This document shows, one piece after another, positions 5,379 through 5,823 of a DNA stretch of 5,823 nt (positions within the stretch are counted from its first letter, which is position 1; the number at the start of each line of letters is the position of its first letter). The notes beneath the pieces were generated by a model, which worked only from the letters and a program-made list of their open reading frames with translations, had not been told where the DNA came from and did no database searches. Source of the stretch: CAZCYE01 sp964502775. Its GTDB lineage: Bacteria > Actinomycetota > Acidimicrobiia > IMCC26256 > PALSA-555. The stretch covers positions 1-5,823 of the forward strand of contig CAZCYE010000088.1 in the NCBI GenBank assembly GCA_964502775.1, given 5' to 3'. A program made the translations under genes and the position numbers.

Positions 5379-5626
5379 ACATCGTCCCCATCACCGATGC
5401 GAAGGCTCGGCTCGCCGAGCTCGTACGCGGTGCGGAGAACGGCGACGTCGTGCTCGTACGCCACGGTCACCCCGCGGCCGTGCTTGTCGGCGCTGCACGC
5501 TACGAAGCGCTGCTCGAGGAGCTCGAGGACTGCCGCGATCGTCTCTCCGTGTACGAGTCCCGCAGCTCCGACCCTTCCATGCGTCTTCCGATCGAGAAGA
5601 TCGAGGCCGAACTCGGGCTGCTCTGA
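5375..5626 (+). CDS. Phd/YefM-family antitoxin
   Basis: The 83-residue protein starts with the family's N-terminal DNA-binding and dimerisation fold: IVPITDAKARLAELVRGAENGDVVLVRHGHPAAVLV in outline (3-38), followed by ARYEALLEELEDC (41-53). In this family the N-terminal part dimerises on the operator and the flexible C-terminal part (here about 54-83, SSDPSMRLPIEKIEAELGLL) wraps the toxin. The ATG overlaps the toxin TGA by four bases (ATGA), and GGGAGG (5362-5367) stands seven bases upstream, so both coupling and independent initiation are possible. Pairing with a RelE-type toxin is common (as in yefM-yoeB), but the antitoxin-second order is less usual. It probably represses the promoter at 5081-5110. 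Closest by name would be YefM; no specific symbol is justified. Confidence 0.9.
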   Translation: MNIVPITDAKARLAELVRGAENGDVVLVRHGHPAAVLVGAARYEALLEELEDCRDRLSVYESRSSDPSMRLPIEKIEAELGLL

Positions 5627-5668
5627 ACCGCACCTCACGCCCAGTCCTCCCCGGCCGGTTGGATCGAC

Positions 5669-5690
5669 GTCGGGGTACCAATTGCCCGAC
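5669..5690 (+). terminator. Possible terminator hairpin after the second toxin-antitoxin pair
   Basis: GTCGGG (5669-5674) pairs with CCCGAC (5685-5690) around a 10-base loop, 43 bases past the antitoxin stop. A second small hairpin, CGAGC-GGAGG-GCTCG, follows at 5694-5708. There is no T-tract. Termination before the tRNA gene would be sensible, but the evidence is only the stems. Confidence 0.3.
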
Positions 5691-5733
5691 CCCCGAGCGG
5701 AGGGCTCGCCCGAGGCCCCGGTCAGGCTGCCGC

Positions 5734-5739
5734 TATTCT
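5734..5739 (+). promoter_or_regulatory. -10 element of the tRNA-Val gene
   Basis: TATTCT matches TANNNT and ends 10 bases before the first base of the mature tRNA, a normal distance for a short 5' leader. A matching -35 is not evident, so the call rests on the -10 and its position. Confidence 0.45.
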
Positions 5740-5749
5740 CGACAGCCCC

Positions 5750-5821
5750 GGGCGATTAGCTCAGCGGTAGAGCGCTGCCTTCACACGGCAGAGGTCACTG
5801 GTTCGAAACCAGTATCGCCCA
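5750..5821 (+). tRNA. tRNA-Val (anticodon CAC)
   Basis: A full cloverleaf can be drawn. The acceptor stem is GGGCGAT (5750-5756) with ATCGCCC (5814-5820). The D-arm is GCTC-AGCGGTA-GAGC (5759-5773). The anticodon stem CTGCC (5775-5779) with GGCAG (5787-5791) encloses the loop TTCACAC, giving CAC at 5782-5784, which reads the valine codon GUG. The variable loop is AGGTC, and the T-arm is ACTGG-TTCGAAA-CCAGT (5797-5813). The discriminator is A5821, followed by CC at the window edge, so a genomic CCA may be encoded but its last base is not visible. All stems are perfectly paired. Confidence 0.97.
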
Positions 5822-5823
5822 CC

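Overview
The window reads as chromosomal DNA from a high-GC actinomycete. The first gene encodes the homodimeric type of pyruvate dehydrogenase E1 (AceE). Several genes start at GTG, and three starts have a TANNNT -10 hexamer six or seven bases upstream, the pattern of actinobacterial promoters that give leaderless mRNAs. A class such as Acidimicrobiia would fit the protein sequences, but this is an impression and no marker here settles it.

Left part (1-3372), ordinary chromosomal genes. The 3' two thirds of aceE runs to 1699 on the + strand. It converges on a small, very acidic hypothetical protein on the - strand (1734-1970). After a 190-base gap with only a weak hairpin comes a class I SAM-dependent methyltransferase (2161-2799, -). 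It is divergent from a pyridoxamine-phosphate-oxidase-like flavin/F420-binding protein (2875-3372, +). The 75 bases between these two hold back-to-back -10 elements, each six bases from its ATG, and a 10-bp palindrome between them.

Right part (3471-5626), accessory module on the + strand. A tyrosine recombinase (3471-4451) is followed after 15 bases by a two-gene cassette: a small putative toxin (4467-4718) and a ribbon-helix-helix antitoxin (4715-5017). A 100-base promoter/operator region then leads to a second cassette, a RelE/ParE-family toxin (5118-5378) and a Phd/YefM-family antitoxin (5375-5626). Both cassettes are toxin-first, and in both the antitoxin ATG overlaps the toxin stop as ATGA, so translation is probably coupled. 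Each has promoter-proximal symmetry suited to autorepression. The layout looks like a small integrated element or its remnant, with stabilising toxin-antitoxin genes beside the integrase.

Right edge: tRNA-Val(CAC), 5750-5821, with its own -10-like hexamer, is complete to the discriminator base. Its 3' end, the usual integrase target, lies at the window edge, and I found no copy of that end to the left of the integrase. Integration of this module at this tRNA is therefore not shown.

No rRNA, CRISPR array or insertion sequence is visible, and no gene-free stretch exceeds 300 bases. The most unusual points are the two adjacent toxin-first modules, a repeated 19-bp element at the second module's promoter, and an Asp at the recombinase position usually held by a catalytic His.
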